A stretch of DNA of 64,000 nt from Empedobacter brevis NBRC 14943 = ATCC 43319 (GTDB taxonomy: Bacteria; Bacteroidota; Bacteroidia; Flavobacteriales; Weeksellaceae). Both the position numbers and the translations under genes were made by a program. Location of the stretch: positions 1 through 64,000 of the forward strand of contig NZ_KB908307.1 of the NCBI RefSeq assembly GCF_000382425.1, read 5' to 3'. The first letter of the stretch is position 1. Every line of letters starts with the position of its first letter. Positions 8,169-16,846 of this stretch are shown here, piece by piece. The notes beneath the pieces were generated by a model, which saw only the letters and a list, made by a program, of their open reading frames with translations, was not told the DNA's origin and did no database searches.

Positions 8169-8256
8169 GAGGGCGATTGTACACCCGTAAGGTGAGGTTG
8201 ATTACGAACACTCACTAAATGTAAAAAAAACATATACAACAGCTCACTTATCGTTC
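8169..8256 (+). ncRNA. Putative guide RNA 1 (scaffold 8169-8240, guide 8241-8256)
   Basis: The unit starts at GAGGG 13 bases after the dead TnpB/Cas12f-like gene, behind a near-consensus -7 element (TAATTTTTG, 8161-8169). GGG/CCC, GTGAG/CTCAC and ATGT/ACAT can pair, and GTTG can pair with the terminal CAAC, giving a multi-stem scaffold ending ACATATACAAC. The next 16 nt, AGCTCACTTATCGTTC, differ from the second unit, whereas TTTCAT follows in both. The natural reading is a single guide RNA whose 3' 16 nt is the targeting sequence. No matching target was seen in this window. Confidence 0.75.
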
Positions 8257-8491
8257 TTTCATTAACAAATAATGGCAAGAAATCGCAATGGATTAGAAAG
8301 TATGTATTTCAAATGTTTTATACAAAAAACAATTTGAAGATTAAAAAAACAAACTCAGATACAACTCTTAAGTCAGCTTTGGAAATGAATTTAAATAAAT
8401 GAATTTTGAACATTATAAAAATTTTGTTTGTCTATGTTTAACCTTGATTGGGTAAATAATAGAAATTCAAATCTTAAAATACTATAATTTT

Positions 8492-8577
8492 GAGGGTGAT
8501 TGTACACCCATAAGGTGAGGTTGATAATAAACACTCACTAAATGTAAATTACATATACAACGCGTGGGTTCACTTAC
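8492..8577 (+). ncRNA. Putative guide RNA 2 (scaffold 8492-8561, guide 8562-8577)
   Basis: This second copy of the scaffold is 323 bp after the first and has about nine differences including a 2-nt gap. Its upstream TAATTTTG (8485-8492) matches the -7 consensus exactly. The first stem is better than in copy 1 (GGGTG with CACCC), and ATGTAAATTACAT forms a perfect small hairpin. The guide position holds GCGTGGGTTCACTTAC, unrelated to guide 1 apart from a shifted TCACTTA, and is again followed by TTTCAT. Conservation of scaffold and flank with divergence confined to 16 nt supports a guide function. Confidence 0.75.
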
Positions 8578-8743
8578 TTTCATCAATAATTAATAGCGGA
8601 TACTCTTTGATGTTAAAAGCAAGATAATGAGAACGTATATTTGTCTGAAATTCGTATTTCGGAATTGGAGTTCGTTTACAACAAAGTGAATTTGTGGGAA
8701 AACATTTTTCATCTATCTATATTCAACTTAAAATAAAAAAATT

Positions 8744-8778
8744 AATAGAAATTCAATCCTCAAAACACTTTAATTTTC
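8744..8778 (+). repeat. Degenerate third copy of the guide-RNA upstream region
   Basis: AATAGAAATTCAA and the following bases to TTAATTTT repeat the sequence at 8458-8491 in front of guide RNA 2. The -7 element has changed to TAATTTTC and no scaffold follows. The 286-bp offset is close to the 323-bp spacing of the two complete units, so the array seems to grow and decay by tandem duplication. Confidence 0.5.
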
Positions 8779-8779
8779 A

Positions 8780-9551
8780 TCCGCTATATCTCAGCTTATT
8801 AAAGAGTTTTATCGAATAGGTGAAAGCATAACATCTGTTATCCTTTCAATGGCTGTGACAGCCAACTTTACTAAATATTATTGATTATTCACTTTTATAA
8901 GTAATTTGATTAAAAAGGATAGATGCTCAATCAAAAGAAATAAAAAGGCAGCTAAGTTTGAAAGGACTCCTGCGCTATAGCCAGCCAAAAGCTTACGGCA
9001 TAATGAAACAGAAAAACAAAAATAAAGTTATTTTTTCTGTTTCACCCTTTGGGACTTAATCCGTTTCCTTTTGTCTCTGCACTGTCCTTTCCGATTTACT
9101 GCTTTCTTTTTCTCCTTTTTCTTTTGAAAACTAAATCTAAATAAAGATTTAGTTATTTTCAATTTCTTGTATATACATATAGTAAAATGCTTTTACATAA
9201 AAGCGTACAATTGTAATTATGTATTGATGTAAATATTTACTTACATATTTAAGTAAACATATATCCACTTGCTACTTTTAAAAGCGTATTTAGCTATCTA
9301 TAAACATAATTCAATAGTGTTGTATTTCTTTTATACTATATATTCTGATTTTCTAACAGATTTGCAATCTTCATTTCTAAATGGTAGCATTTGGAATTTA
9401 GTGACATAATTTGTCTTATAACCAATTGCTTATAGATACCTTACTTTGTAAAATAATCATAAAAAGCTTAATGCAGTATCTAAAAATTTATTTTAGAACG
9501 AATGGTCATAATAAAATGCAATTATTTGGAAACATATAAATGTTTTGGAAA
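8780..9551. other. Gene-free stretch with palindromes before oriT
   Basis: No supported coding frame is present. Visible structure is GGCTGT-G-ACAGCC (8851-8863), an inverted TCCTTTCAA/TTGAAAGGA pair around it, the palindrome GTAAATATTTAC (9229-9240), and TTACTTA/TAAGTAA (9237-9256). These are AT-rich protein-site-like elements of unknown role, possibly part of the transfer or maintenance region of the mobile element. Confidence 0.35.
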
Positions 9552-9586
9552 AAGCAAGCGGGAGTTGGGCAGAGCCCTACTTGCTT
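9552..9586 (+). other. oriT-like hairpin upstream of mobilization genes
   Basis: AAGCAAG (9552-9558) pairs with CTTGCTT (9580-9586), AGT with ACT, and GGGC (9567-9570) with GCCC (9574-9577) around an AGA loop. The hairpin stands about 140 bp upstream of the two mobilization genes, the usual place for a transfer origin, and is more GC rich than the surrounding DNA. The nick site cannot be placed by eye. Confidence 0.5.
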
Positions 9587-9615
9587 GCCTCTTTACTGCG
9601 TTATAGAGGATTTTC

Positions 9616-9686
9616 GTATACCAGAGGTATACATTTGACCATATAAGCTCTATATAATCATAAAAATGGTATATCACCAGGTATAC
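9616..9686. promoter_or_regulatory. Repeated GGTATAC half-sites upstream of the mobilization operon
   Basis: GTATACC-AGA-GGTATAC (9616-9632) is a perfect 7-bp inverted repeat. GGTATAT (9668-9674) and GGTATAC (9680-9686) repeat the half-site 12 bp apart just before the mobilization operon. They are good candidates for binding of the 182-residue accessory mobilization protein, either for relaxosome assembly or autoregulation. Confidence 0.45.
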
Positions 9687-9724
9687 ATAAAGAAAAGATG
9701 AATTGGATTTAGAAAATTAAGAAG

Positions 9725-10273
9725 ATGAAGCAGAATAATACCAACAGCATTCGTTATCCAAAAGAAACAGATGAAAAATTTGAGAAGCTAGCTGAAAATT
9801 TAAGACGAAGCAAAAAAGAATTGTTTTGTCAGATGGTGGATTATTTTTACCGATGTAAAAAAGATCCTTCAGATGCTGGAGATGAAATCTTGAAGAAAGA
9901 ACTTTCTTCAGGAATCAGTCGTATTATAGCTTTTATTCGACAGCAAGAAAAAGATTTCTTATTGCCTTTGTTTTCTGATATTGCTATTCTAAAAAATACT
10001 TCACATAATCAAAAAGAGTTGTTAGAAAAAATAGAACAGTATTTAATAGAAGAAAATAAGCAAACTTCAATACTTACGAAACAAAATCTACAGATCACAA
10101 ATGCATTAAAATATTTACTATCCAAACAGAAAGAAAAAGAAGTTTTGAAGAAGCAATTTGCTCAATTATTGGATGATTATATCTACAAGCGTGAAGAAAT
10201 GGGTTGGACAACTTCAGGATTAAAAAAAGAAGAACTTGTCAATCGTATTAAACAATCTCTTAAAAACCTATAA
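9725..10273 (+). CDS. BfmA/BtgA-like mobilization accessory protein
   Basis: This 182-residue, highly charged, mostly helical protein begins with an Arc/ribbon-helix-helix-like segment, NSIRYPKETDEKFEKLAE, then coiled-coil stretches, and ends ELVNRIKQSLKNL. Its size, composition and position just ahead of a relaxase match the DNA-binding mobilization proteins of Bacteroidota mobilizable elements. These bind oriT and help load the relaxase. Its TAA stop shares one base with the relaxase ATG (TAATG), so the two are co-translated. Family assignment rests on context and N-terminal pattern. Confidence 0.7.
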   Translation: MKQNNTNSIRYPKETDEKFEKLAENLRRSKKELFCQMVDYFYRCKKDPSDAGDEILKKELSSGISRIIAFIRQQEKDFLLPLFSDIAILKNTSHNQKELLEKIEQYLIEENKQTSILTKQNLQITNALKYLLSKQKEKEVLKKQFAQLLDDYIYKREEMGWTTSGLKKEELVNRIKQSLKNL

Positions 10274-11232
10274 TGATGTTTATTCGTATTACACATTCTG
10301 AAACGGGTAATAATAAAGGAAGTTGCGGTCAATTGGTTAAATATTTAGAAAAAGAAAATAAATCGTCAGAACAAAAGAAAGAACTTGAATATTGGTTTAA
10401 TCATCAAAATAAAACCATTTCACCTCAAGAAGTTCGTGTAAATATTGACCATAATATTGCCAAATTAAGTCGTAATGACGCAAAGTTTTTTCTAATTAAT
10501 ATTAGCCCAAGTGAGCAAGAAATTATGCATTTAAAAGAGCGTTTTGGAAATAAAGGTACAGAAGAAAAATTAAAAGAATATGCTAGTAATGTGATGGATG
10601 CTTACGCTCAAAACTTCAAACGCAATGGAATTGAAAATGGTAAAGATTTACTGTGGTATGGAAAATTAGAACATCATCGCTATTACCACCATACGGATGA
10701 AGAAGTAAAACAAGGACTTTTAAAAGTAGGAGAAACTAAAACTGGTGAACAAATGCATATTCAGATTATTGTTAGTCGAAAGGATCGTACAAATAAAATC
10801 AAGCTTAGTCCAATGAATACCTCACGAGGTAAAAATCAAAGTCATTCTGCAAAATTGGGACAGTTTGATCGAGTAGCTTTTAAAGAATCTGGTGAACAAA
10901 TTTTTGATAATATGTTTGAATTTAATCGATCATTAGAAGATTCGATTCATTATAAATTGATTATGAAAAATGGAAATACTGAACAGAAAAAAGTACTTAA
11001 TTTTTTAGAAGATTTTGAAGCTAAATCTAATAATACAAATCAAGAAATAATCCTTAATACAGTAAACGAACTTTACAAAAATCGAGATATAAAATATGAA
11101 GAATTTGTAGATATAAACAATAATTTTACAACCAATATTTTTAATATTTTCTCGCAATCTGATCCATCAATTCAAGAAAATGTAGATCATCAAATTCCTC
11201 TCTTTATAAAAAAGAAAAGGAAACTTAAATGA
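10273..11232 (+). CDS. Mobilization relaxase (DUF5712/MobB-like)
   Basis: This 319-residue protein starts MMFIRITHSETGNNKGSCGQ and contains GKLEHHRYYHHTDEEV and GEQMHIQIIVSRKD, the histidine-rich pattern of the Bacteroidota DUF5712 mobilization family. A basic Lys-rich C-terminus follows. Relaxases nick oriT and carry the strand into the recipient during conjugation. No coupling ATPase or type IV secretion genes are present here, so the element would need a helper, which makes it mobilizable rather than self-transmissible. The ATG at 10273 overlaps the previous stop. The exact catalytic tyrosine is not identified. Confidence 0.75.
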   Translation: MMFIRITHSETGNNKGSCGQLVKYLEKENKSSEQKKELEYWFNHQNKTISPQEVRVNIDHNIAKLSRNDAKFFLINISPSEQEIMHLKERFGNKGTEEKLKEYASNVMDAYAQNFKRNGIENGKDLLWYGKLEHHRYYHHTDEEVKQGLLKVGETKTGEQMHIQIIVSRKDRTNKIKLSPMNTSRGKNQSHSAKLGQFDRVAFKESGEQIFDNMFEFNRSLEDSIHYKLIMKNGNTEQKKVLNFLEDFEAKSNNTNQEIILNTVNELYKNRDIKYEEFVDINNNFTTNIFNIFSQSDPSIQENVDHQIPLFIKKKRKLK

Positions 11233-11343
11233 AGGAATAGGATGATTGAATATTATATCAATCCGTATTGTATTATTAAAAAAAAAAGTTTTTCAACTAA
11301 CTGAAAATGATTAATTTATATTATTTACCGGTCAGATATAAAT

Positions 11344-12271
11344 ATGAGCAACTTAGAAGCAAGTTACAATTTAATTTTCAACGAATTATGTAAATTATCA
11401 AAGAATGATAATTAATATTTTAAACCGATTAAGCCAAAACTATCAGATTTAGAGTTGATTAGCTTGATTATTTTAGCTAAATTTAAGTTAATAGATTCTG
11501 AACATCAGCTTTTTAGAGATATTAAAGGTTTTGCGATTGAATCTAAAATTGAACGTAGTGTTTATAATCGAAGAAAAAGGAAATTATTTCCATTCTTGGA
11601 AGAAATAAGATTAAAAATGGTGAATAAATTGACCGAGTTTGAGAACTTTTTTGTAGTCGATAGTATGCCTTTGGAAGTCTGTAAAATCTCACGTTCAATC
11701 GAAGTAAAATATGTAAATAGGTCGATTATGCCATGCCAAATAAGGGTTTTTTACACTTCTCAAAATCTTCACTTTTACGGCTATAAATTACATGCAGTTT
11801 GCTCTAGAAATGATGTTTTCAAAGTTTCAATTTATCTCTGCATCCGTTCATGATATCCATTATTTACAAGATTTGAATTTTCAAATTTCTGATTGTGTGT
11901 TACTTGTTGATAAAAGTTTTTTGTTTCAAACCATTAAATTGACTTATTTACAGAAGTTAATTTAAAATTAGAAACACTAAAAGAGCTAATGAAAAAGAAT
12001 ATAAACCATAATTTTATGCCTTCAAAAAATATAGAAAACGAATCGAAACCTTATTTTCTCAGTTCTGTGATCAGTTTATGATTAGACGAATTGCAAAGCA
12101 CATCAAGAATTCCAAATAAAAAAGATAAACTAATGAGTAAATTATGCCAAAACTTTCGAAGGTTTTAAAACCAGGATTTTAGCGAAAATTACAACTTTAA
12201 CTACTATTAATATCTAAATAAATTTCTGTTTAATAGAAAATATTAATAAGATAAAAATTAATCTTGTTTGA
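11344..12271 (+). pseudogene. Decayed IS982-family transposase
   Basis: Fragments in several frames read like an IS982 transposase: MSNLEASYNLIFNELCKL, then LELISLIILAKFKLIDSEHQ, the first Asp in FFVVDSMPLEVCK, YGYKLHAVCS, RKRIETLFSQFCDQF and a C-terminal KINLV. An in-frame TAA at 11413-11415 and at least two frameshifts after 11820 break it. The right end is probably the GCACTACGAGGG just past 12271; no matching left end was found. It is inactive and marks the border between the mobile block and the RHS locus. Bases 11233-11343 hold nothing recognisable. Confidence 0.75.
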
Positions 12272-12361
12272 TAATGCACTACGAGGGATATTAAATTTAT
12301 GTTTTCTTTTAGTTTATGTTAACATTTTATTTATATTTACAACTAATTAACACTAACATAT

Positions 12362-13891
12362 ATGAGAAAAACTTTACTTTCTGCTTTCTCCTTATTTTAT
12401 GCGCTTACAATCTATGCTCAACAAGATGTTTTGTGGGAAAAGTCAATAGGAGGAAAACATTCAGAGTATCTATATAATACAATTTCTACACCTGATTATG
12501 GTTTTTTACTATTAGGCAGTTCTCTTTCCGATGCTACAGGAGATAAACAGTTACAAAATAGAGGTGGATTAGATTTTTTTATTTGGAAAATCAACGAAGA
12601 CGGTAAACAAGAATGGCAACAATCGTTCGGAGGTAACGGAAATGATTTTCTTACTTCGGGTGATTTAACCAAAGATGGTGGTTATATTCTAGGAGGGTAT
12701 ACGGATTCTTCAAAATCAGGAGACAAAACTGATGATAATATTGGTCTTACCGATTATTGGATTTTAAAACTAGATGCTATTGGTTCTATTCAATGGCAGA
12801 AAACTATTGGCGGGCTAGGTTATGATGAATTAGTTACTATCATACAAACTCAAGATGGAGGATATCTATTAGGAGGAAATTCTGATTCCCCAAAATCAAA
12901 TATAAAGACAGAAAAAAATATCGGGGGTAAAGATTATTGGATCGTAAAATTAAATTCAAAAGGAAATATTGAATGGGATAGAACTTTAGGAGGTGAAAAT
13001 ACCGATGAATTAAAATCTATTATCGAAACAAAAGAAAGTTACATCCTTTTAGGACAAACAAACTCAATTAATGAAAATAATCAATTTAAAGATTTTGATA
13101 TTGAAGCTATTCAACTAAATAAGAATGGGGAAGTAGCTAAAAAACTACGTTTTGGTGAAAATAATGAAGATTTATTTAGCTCAGTTTATTTTGATACAGA
13201 GAAACAAGAATTCCATTTATCAGGAATTTTTAATAAAGGAGATAAAACAGAGTTAACTATTATTCGTTTGGATGATAATTTAAACTTCCAATCAGAGATT
13301 AGTAGAGAATTAAATCAAAACCAAACAATCAATAGCTTGATTTTAACTAAAGAAAAAGAATATTTATTAGCAGGGAGCAAATTAGAGTATTCTATAAATA
13401 ATAATATTCAACAACAAATTAGTTCATATCAAACAATGACTTTAAGTCTATCGGGAGAAAATATATGGAGTAAAGAGTTAAAAAATAGTGGATTTGATTA
13501 TTTACAAATTGCTCTTCAAACAAGAGATGGCTCTATTATGTTGATTGGAAACTCAGATTCCAAAACATCGCATAATAAAAAATCAGAAGGTCAAGGACAA
13601 CAAGATTTTTGGATTGTTAAATTAGGTAATAAAGAAACTTTAAATAACCAGGATAGAAAATATATCGAAGCTTATCCTAATCCTACTTCAGATTACGTAA
13701 ACATTTTAATTAATCAAGAGTTTAAACAAGCAAATGGTGCTATTTATAATCTAACAGGACAACTATTACAAGAATTTGATATAAAATATAGAACGACTCC
13801 TCTAAATATAAATAACTATCCAAGTGGAGTATACATTATAAAATTGCACATCGATCAACAACAACAAGATATTAAAATTATAAAAAAATAG
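12362..13891 (+). CDS. Secreted repeat protein with T9SS type A sorting domain
   Basis: A signal peptide ending about IYAQQ is followed by roughly 60-residue repeats of the type GGxxxD...DGGYLLGG...DYWIxKLxxxGxIxW (about residues 25-430), a beta-propeller-like architecture. The last 75 residues start YPNPTSDYVNI and end VYIIKLHIDQ, a type A C-terminal sorting domain that sends the protein through the type IX secretion system to the surface or medium. The gene is two bases upstream of the RHS pair and probably co-transcribed with it. A near-consensus -7 element (TATATTTA) lies just before the start. The binding partner is unknown. Confidence 0.85.
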   Translation: MRKTLLSAFSLFYALTIYAQQDVLWEKSIGGKHSEYLYNTISTPDYGFLLLGSSLSDATGDKQLQNRGGLDFFIWKINEDGKQEWQQSFGGNGNDFLTSGDLTKDGGYILGGYTDSSKSGDKTDDNIGLTDYWILKLDAIGSIQWQKTIGGLGYDELVTIIQTQDGGYLLGGNSDSPKSNIKTEKNIGGKDYWIVKLNSKGNIEWDRTLGGENTDELKSIIETKESYILLGQTNSINENNQFKDFDIEAIQLNKNGEVAKKLRFGENNEDLFSSVYFDTEKQEFHLSGIFNKGDKTELTIIRLDDNLNFQSEISRELNQNQTINSLILTKEKEYLLAGSKLEYSINNNIQQQISSYQTMTLSLSGENIWSKELKNSGFDYLQIALQTRDGSIMLIGNSDSKTSHNKKSEGQGQQDFWIVKLGNKETLNNQDRKYIEAYPNPTSDYVNILINQEFKQANGAIYNLTGQLLQEFDIKYRTTPLNINNYPSGVYIIKLHIDQQQQDIKIIKK

Positions 13892-13893
13892 AC

Positions 13894-16836
13894 ATGAAAT
13901 TTTTATACTATTTTATATTATTTACATTTTTTAATTGCTATTTACTAAAAGCCCAGAATAATACAACTTTGATTAGTAATCCCTCTTCTTATCAAACAGG
14001 GGTACCAGATATTTCTTTTTCTTTGTTTGAATTACAAGCTGCAAAAGATTTTAATATTAATCTGGGACTTTCTTACCATCCTAATTCTTATCGTATGGGA
14101 AGATATAATGGAGTAATAGGAAGAAATTGGAATTTAATAGGAGGAAATTTTTCTATTTCTATGATAAATACTGAAGAATACAGCCCTACAACTGATTATA
14201 ATTTATATAGTTATAGTATTAATGGAGAGAGTGGATATTTCAAATTAATAAAAATCCCGAGTTCTACAACTTCGTCTGCTTCTTTTGAAATTATGAAGTT
14301 AAATCCTGGAAGTAGTAATATTGAATTTGAAATAGAATATTTATACTCTGAACCTTTTGTGAAAATATTTAAAATCACCGACTCTAAAGGATATAAATAT
14401 ACATTTTCTAATTTTGATTATAGAAAAAGAGATTATAACGCTGGAGGAAATTACCGATCAACTTTTTTTATAAGTCAAATACAAAATTCTTTAGGTAATA
14501 AAATTGTTGATTATACCTATAAAACTACAACTAAATATTTTAATGCTGCAATTATTGATTACATTGATAACAAACTTAGTACTATTGAAACAAATCATGG
14601 TAAAATTCAACTCGAATATAGTGAAGAATTAGATTTAGAAGAATTAGACAAAACAAGTTTAAAATCAATCACTTTAACAGATAAAAAAGGAAATTTCATT
14701 TCTAAATATAACTTATCCTCTCATATAATGGCAGATGAATTTTATGATTTATATAGTATATACGGTGATTATCAAATTAAAAAAATATTTATGAGAATGT
14801 TTAGTAGTCTTATTAAAGTTGATAAATTTTCTAATATCCTCGAAAAAACTTCTTTTAATTATCTAATAAAACCTTTAAATATAAACCATGAAACCTCTCC
14901 ATACTGGGGAGAACCTACGGATAGGTTATATAAAATTTTAAAATATGATAATCCTAAAAAAACAATTAGTGGTATATTAGAGCGTATTACTTTACCTTCT
15001 GGAAGTGTTATAAACTATGAATTTGAGCCAAATAAATTAGAATCATACATTGATAAAAATTCACAAGAATACATTAATAAAATAAAAGATCCATTTCAAT
15101 TTACTGATCCAGAAATAGAGTACATAGATAGTAAATTTTATGAAGGTGAAGGTGAAGAATATATCACTTTCGATACAAAAGTTTCTAGAAAATATTATAT
15201 CAATAATCTCAAAAGTACAGATCCATATGTAAGAGTATATATTCAATTTCAAAAAAGTGAAATTTATCCATCTGATAATGGAAATGGACCTATTGAAATG
15301 AAAGGTGTTCCTGGTCCTGAGCCTTATGTAAAATATGTTGTTAGAAATGCAATACCTAATAATTGGACTAATTGGTATAACGAACCCACTGATGAGTATT
15401 TATCAGGGAAATATTATGTGGTACCAAATGATGGTAGTGCATATATAGAAATAACAGGAGGTGGTAATGGCTATATATATATATTAGAAAAACTATATAA
15501 GCAACCTCCTTATGCTAATGAAGTATCATCTCCTTTTGCAGGTGCAAGAATAAAGAAAATCAATTATTATAAAAATAATAAAGATTTAGGAGCTTCCAAT
15601 CCTAGTAAATTCATTGAGTATAATTATGATTATTTTAATAAACCAAATGTATCAAGTGGTTTAGGTATTCCAAATTCTGAACAGCAATCTATTATTTATC
15701 AAAATGTAAAAGTAACAGAAAGTGATAAAAAGGGATATACTAAATATTACTATAAGACACCTTTTGATTATCCAACTTTTGATCATCCAACTATTCCTAA
15801 TGAAATAGTAAAACCATATTATAATTCTATAAAATCAGGATTACTAAAAAAACAAGAAGTGTATGACGATAGTAATAATAAAAAACAAGTAATAGAAACA
15901 GATTACATTTTTCCTGAGTATAGTCCATCAAAAGTTTACCAAAGCTACTATTTTGGTATATACAATGGTATAGAACCCCCTCATTTAGGTTCTTATGTTT
16001 ATGAAGATTATAAAGATTATTTTTTTACTACTGAACAATATCCAGAAAAAATTGTAACAAAGGAAACTTCATACGATGATGCAATGAACGGATTAGAGAT
16101 CATTTCAGAAAAAACATTTGATCCAGAAACGAATAACCTAAAAACAGAGAAGAGAATAACAGCAGATGGAACAGTTACAGAAGCTATCTATCAATATGCT
16201 AAAGACAAGAATCATACAAAATTATTGAATGCTAATATGCACTCTATACCATTAGAAGTTTTACACAAGACTAACAATGTAGAGATAGGAAAAATAGAAA
16301 TGAAATTTGATCATCAAGATAATTTTTATCCTTCCTCTATTCGAAAATATGGATTAAATAATGTAATCAATACGGAAGAAAAAAATGATTTATATGATGA
16401 TTTTGGAAATATTTTACAAAAGACATCTAAAACAGGTATTCCAACTACATACATCTATGGGTATAACAGTTCTTTATTAATTGCAACAATAGAAGGCGCT
16501 AATTACACGCAAGTTATGCAAGCATTGGGTCTAGGAACAGATAAAAATGCATATAAAAATCTTGATATCTATATAAAATCTAACCAAGACATAGATGAAT
16601 CGAAAGAAGTAGCATTACAACAAAGTTTAGATCAATTCCGTTTAAATTCTCAACTCAAAGAATATCTCATTACAACTTATACTTATGATCCGTTTATAGG
16701 AATGAGAAGTATGACAACGCCTAGTGGAAATAAAGAATATTATTTTTATGACAATGCACATCAGTTAATAAGGATAGAAGATATTAATCATAATATTATT
16801 AAAGAATTTAAATACAAGTACAATCTCCAACCTTAA
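13894..16836 (+). CDS. Secreted RHS/SpvB-like shell protein
   Basis: This 980-residue protein with an N-terminal signal (about residues 1-21) has many YD-type motifs toward the C-terminus, for example YDDFGNILQKTS, TYIYGYN, YTYDPFIGMRSMTTPSG and YYFYDNAHQLIRIED. The N-terminal half is a long beta-rich domain typical of the protein that precedes DUF6443/RHS proteins in flavobacteria. It lacks an RHS core and a toxin tip. It stands in tandem with a full RHS protein 10 bp downstream, so the two likely form one secreted or surface-bound assembly. The cognate secretion route is inferred only. Confidence 0.75.
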   Translation: MKFLYYFILFTFFNCYLLKAQNNTTLISNPSSYQTGVPDISFSLFELQAAKDFNINLGLSYHPNSYRMGRYNGVIGRNWNLIGGNFSISMINTEEYSPTTDYNLYSYSINGESGYFKLIKIPSSTTSSASFEIMKLNPGSSNIEFEIEYLYSEPFVKIFKITDSKGYKYTFSNFDYRKRDYNAGGNYRSTFFISQIQNSLGNKIVDYTYKTTTKYFNAAIIDYIDNKLSTIETNHGKIQLEYSEELDLEELDKTSLKSITLTDKKGNFISKYNLSSHIMADEFYDLYSIYGDYQIKKIFMRMFSSLIKVDKFSNILEKTSFNYLIKPLNINHETSPYWGEPTDRLYKILKYDNPKKTISGILERITLPSGSVINYEFEPNKLESYIDKNSQEYINKIKDPFQFTDPEIEYIDSKFYEGEGEEYITFDTKVSRKYYINNLKSTDPYVRVYIQFQKSEIYPSDNGNGPIEMKGVPGPEPYVKYVVRNAIPNNWTNWYNEPTDEYLSGKYYVVPNDGSAYIEITGGGNGYIYILEKLYKQPPYANEVSSPFAGARIKKINYYKNNKDLGASNPSKFIEYNYDYFNKPNVSSGLGIPNSEQQSIIYQNVKVTESDKKGYTKYYYKTPFDYPTFDHPTIPNEIVKPYYNSIKSGLLKKQEVYDDSNNKKQVIETDYIFPEYSPSKVYQSYYFGIYNGIEPPHLGSYVYEDYKDYFFTTEQYPEKIVTKETSYDDAMNGLEIISEKTFDPETNNLKTEKRITADGTVTEAIYQYAKDKNHTKLLNANMHSIPLEVLHKTNNVEIGKIEMKFDHQDNFYPSSIRKYGLNNVINTEEKNDLYDDFGNILQKTSKTGIPTTYIYGYNSSLLIATIEGANYTQVMQALGLGTDKNAYKNLDIYIKSNQDIDESKEVALQQSLDQFRLNSQLKEYLITTYTYDPFIGMRSMTTPSGNKEYYFYDNAHQLIRIEDINHNIIKEFKYKYNLQP

Positions 16837-16846
16837 TCTACATTTT

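Noticed and set aside
8169-8577. CRISPR array
   Set aside because: Only two long scaffold units 323 bp apart, each with its own -7-like element; not regularly spaced short repeats.
8241-8577. Guide targets inside this window
   Set aside because: Reading both strands I found no convincing match to either 16-nt guide outside the units; a genome-wide search is needed.
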